Assembly: GCA_964304625.1 (NCBI GenBank)
Contig: OZ199838.1
Coordinates: 1,178,001 to 1,242,000, forward strand
Direction of reading: 5' to 3'
DNA length: 64,000 nt
Origin: Kudoa neothunni
Taxonomy: Eukaryota > Cnidaria
A program made the position numbers and the translations under genes. This document shows positions 62,400 through 64,000 of this stretch, one piece after another (within the stretch, counting starts at the first letter, position 1; each line of letters begins with the position of its first letter). Under the pieces are notes generated by a model. The model ran no database searches. It saw only the letters and a program-made list of their open reading frames with translations, and was not told the origin of the DNA.

Positions 62400-63235
62400 C
62401 CAATTCAGTTTAATTTTTTGGATATGAAAGAAGGACGATAGACTTCCATTGATTGAATAAATTCTCAATTGAATTTGAGAATGATGAGTGTAGGGACAAA
62501 AATAAAATAGTATGTCCCTCCTCAGATATAGAATCTTGGATAATTGTCTATTTATTGAAGGGAACATTATCCATTATTATGAGAGCTTTTGATATATTAT
62601 TTTGACGTAAATATTTTAAAAGATCCAAAATGAAATTTGTATAAAATGTGTTCACGATATTAAATGCCCATAATTTTTTTGGACTCATCACGGCAATAAG
62701 AGTCACATTCTTAGATTAACTCGTGTGTCCACGGGCTGATCTGTCTAACTTGCGTCTCATTGACGAAGAAAACCCAGCCTAATCCAAGAATATTATTTCT
62801 TCATGTTCTTGTTTAAGTCTCAAAAGATCAACTAAGTATCTATATAAATTATAGAACTGTTTTAAATTGTAACTTTTACTCATATCTTTTTCGGATATTT
62901 TCATCGTTATTCCTAACTCGAGGTACCACAGAAATACAATTCAGAGCGTAATTAAAATCACTTATTTCATCATTTACACATTGTTTAGTTACAATACTCT
63001 AAGATTATTCAAAAATAGCTTTATGTGATAGCGTACAATCATCGGTGATGAATTTTTTTGTATGATCTATATGGTCGTCTATTAATTTTGATCGCCGATT
63101 ACCTCGCTTCTTGATTGATTCGAGCACAACTTCCAGTTGATTAACACTTTTTAATTATTCTACTAATAGTACTTTTATGTGCCTTAACAGCTTCAGCTAT
63201 TTTTCTGTTTGTTTGATCAATCTACGAAAAATTAT
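62400..63235 (-). pseudogene. IS630/Tc1-like (DDE_3) transposase relic
   Basis: Minus-strand pieces in order: a helix-turn-helix segment, NRKIAEAVKAHKSTISRIIK (near 63180), followed by KKRGNRRSKLIDDHIDHTKK (near 63080); a catalytic-core start around 62790-62720 reading like DEAGFSSSMRRKLDRSARG; LWAFNIVNTFYTNFILDLLK (near 62640); SKALIIMDNVPFN (near 62570); and FSNSIENLFNQWKSIV (near 62440), the DDE C-terminal motif (family form: P.LNPIEN.F..WK). The order fits IS630-Tc1-mariner transposases. Several frame changes and stops show that the copy is dead. Terminal repeats were not found. Confidence 0.65.
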
Positions 63236-63239
63236 TTAA

Positions 63240-64000
63240 CTTTTTAAAACTATCAGATAAATTACTTCACGTGAAGTAATAATAATGTCTCTTATATAAT
63301 TTTAAATATTTTTAAATTTCATCATGGAACATAAGGAAATAGAGATTTACAATTGAACTAGCAATTTGATGCGAACGATTGCTTATGCGTATGGCTAACT
63401 TGCCATTTGATCGTGAAATACTGTACGAAGACCGACTGATTTGCTTCAATAGAATTGTTTGATCCAGATTCCAAAATTATCTGTGGAATGAGATTTAGCT
63501 TCTTGTCGTAAAATAACTAAAAGTTATTTTAATAGGTTTTTAGAAAAGTTATATTTCTAAAAATGGAATGGCTGCGAATAAAAATATTTCGTGAAAAATC
63601 TTGATTACATTGATTAAAGTTATAAAAAAATAATTATTCCGGACATAATATCACTTCTTGGACAAGAATTAATCAAGTTATTTCATTGATGTATAATCGG
63701 GATTAATGAAGCGGTCATTGAACAAATAGATGAAATAATCTATCATAATCGTTAATATGATTGGCACTCATTCATAGTAATAGACACCTAGTGCGTCAAT
63801 GTTCCGAATATTAATAACCAAAACTATATATAGAGATATTGCTATCCAAACAATAAAAAAGTTATGTATTAAAACTTTTAGAATTTTCTTTCTAAAAATA
63901 TTCAACTAATATAACATTGGATTTTCTCTTTTTCCCTAAAAATACCACTTTACCTTAGCTACAATAACTAATACTATAATAGTATAACACCCCAGAATGG
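63240..64000. other. Gene-free right end of window
   Basis: AT-rich; may include the end of the IS630-like element. Nothing else recognised. Confidence 0.35.

Overview
This is about 64 kb of AT-rich animal nuclear DNA: a few intron-bearing genes set in long non-coding stretches full of old DNA transposons. The conserved genes are metazoan in character: an intronless cytoplasmic-type actin with a CArG box upstream, the spliceosomal subunit SF3B3, an ISWI chromatin remodeller and a mitochondrial [2Fe-2S] ferredoxin. Most introns are only about 40-90 bases with GT..AG ends. AT-rich DNA, tiny introns, divergent secreted and membrane proteins and a mix of MULE, hAT, Merlin, IS630-like and Helitron elements fit a reduced parasitic animal. 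A myxozoan cnidarian is my first guess, but that is inference from style and not proven.

Layout: actin (1290-2420, +); piggyBac relics (about 2840-5340); a gene-poor stretch with a Helitron-like end and a possible SINE; a MULE transposon with terminal inverted repeats of about 260 bases (9662-14269); a spliced type I membrane protein with an acidic stalk (14954-17290, +); a hAT element carrying a nested SINE (19217-20689); a Merlin relic (about 23385-23760); a hAT element with transposase remains (25645-27638); a secreted Kunitz-domain protein (29462-27994, -); a mini-Helitron (31063-31759); SF3B3 (40648-32482, -), with a hAT relic in its largest intron; a second SINE copy (about 40868-41412); an 820-residue type I membrane protein whose ten introns are all phase 1 (43721-46974, +); a second mini-Helitron (47094-47510); the ferredoxin (48856-48305, -); a small hAT relic; ISWI (57108-53699, -); another hAT relic; and an IS630/Tc1-like transposase relic near the right end.

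The housekeeping genes serve separate processes (cytoskeleton, splicing, chromatin, Fe-S biogenesis) and form no pathway together. The lineage-specific interest lies in three secreted or surface proteins: the Kunitz protein, in which four of five domains appear to have lost one conserved disulfide; the acidic-stalk receptor; and the 820-residue receptor, which repeats an unrecognised four-cysteine module. The ISWI gene is puzzling: its protein sequence is well conserved and its introns are kept, yet the reading frame is interrupted by many single-base length changes, mostly in short runs of one base.
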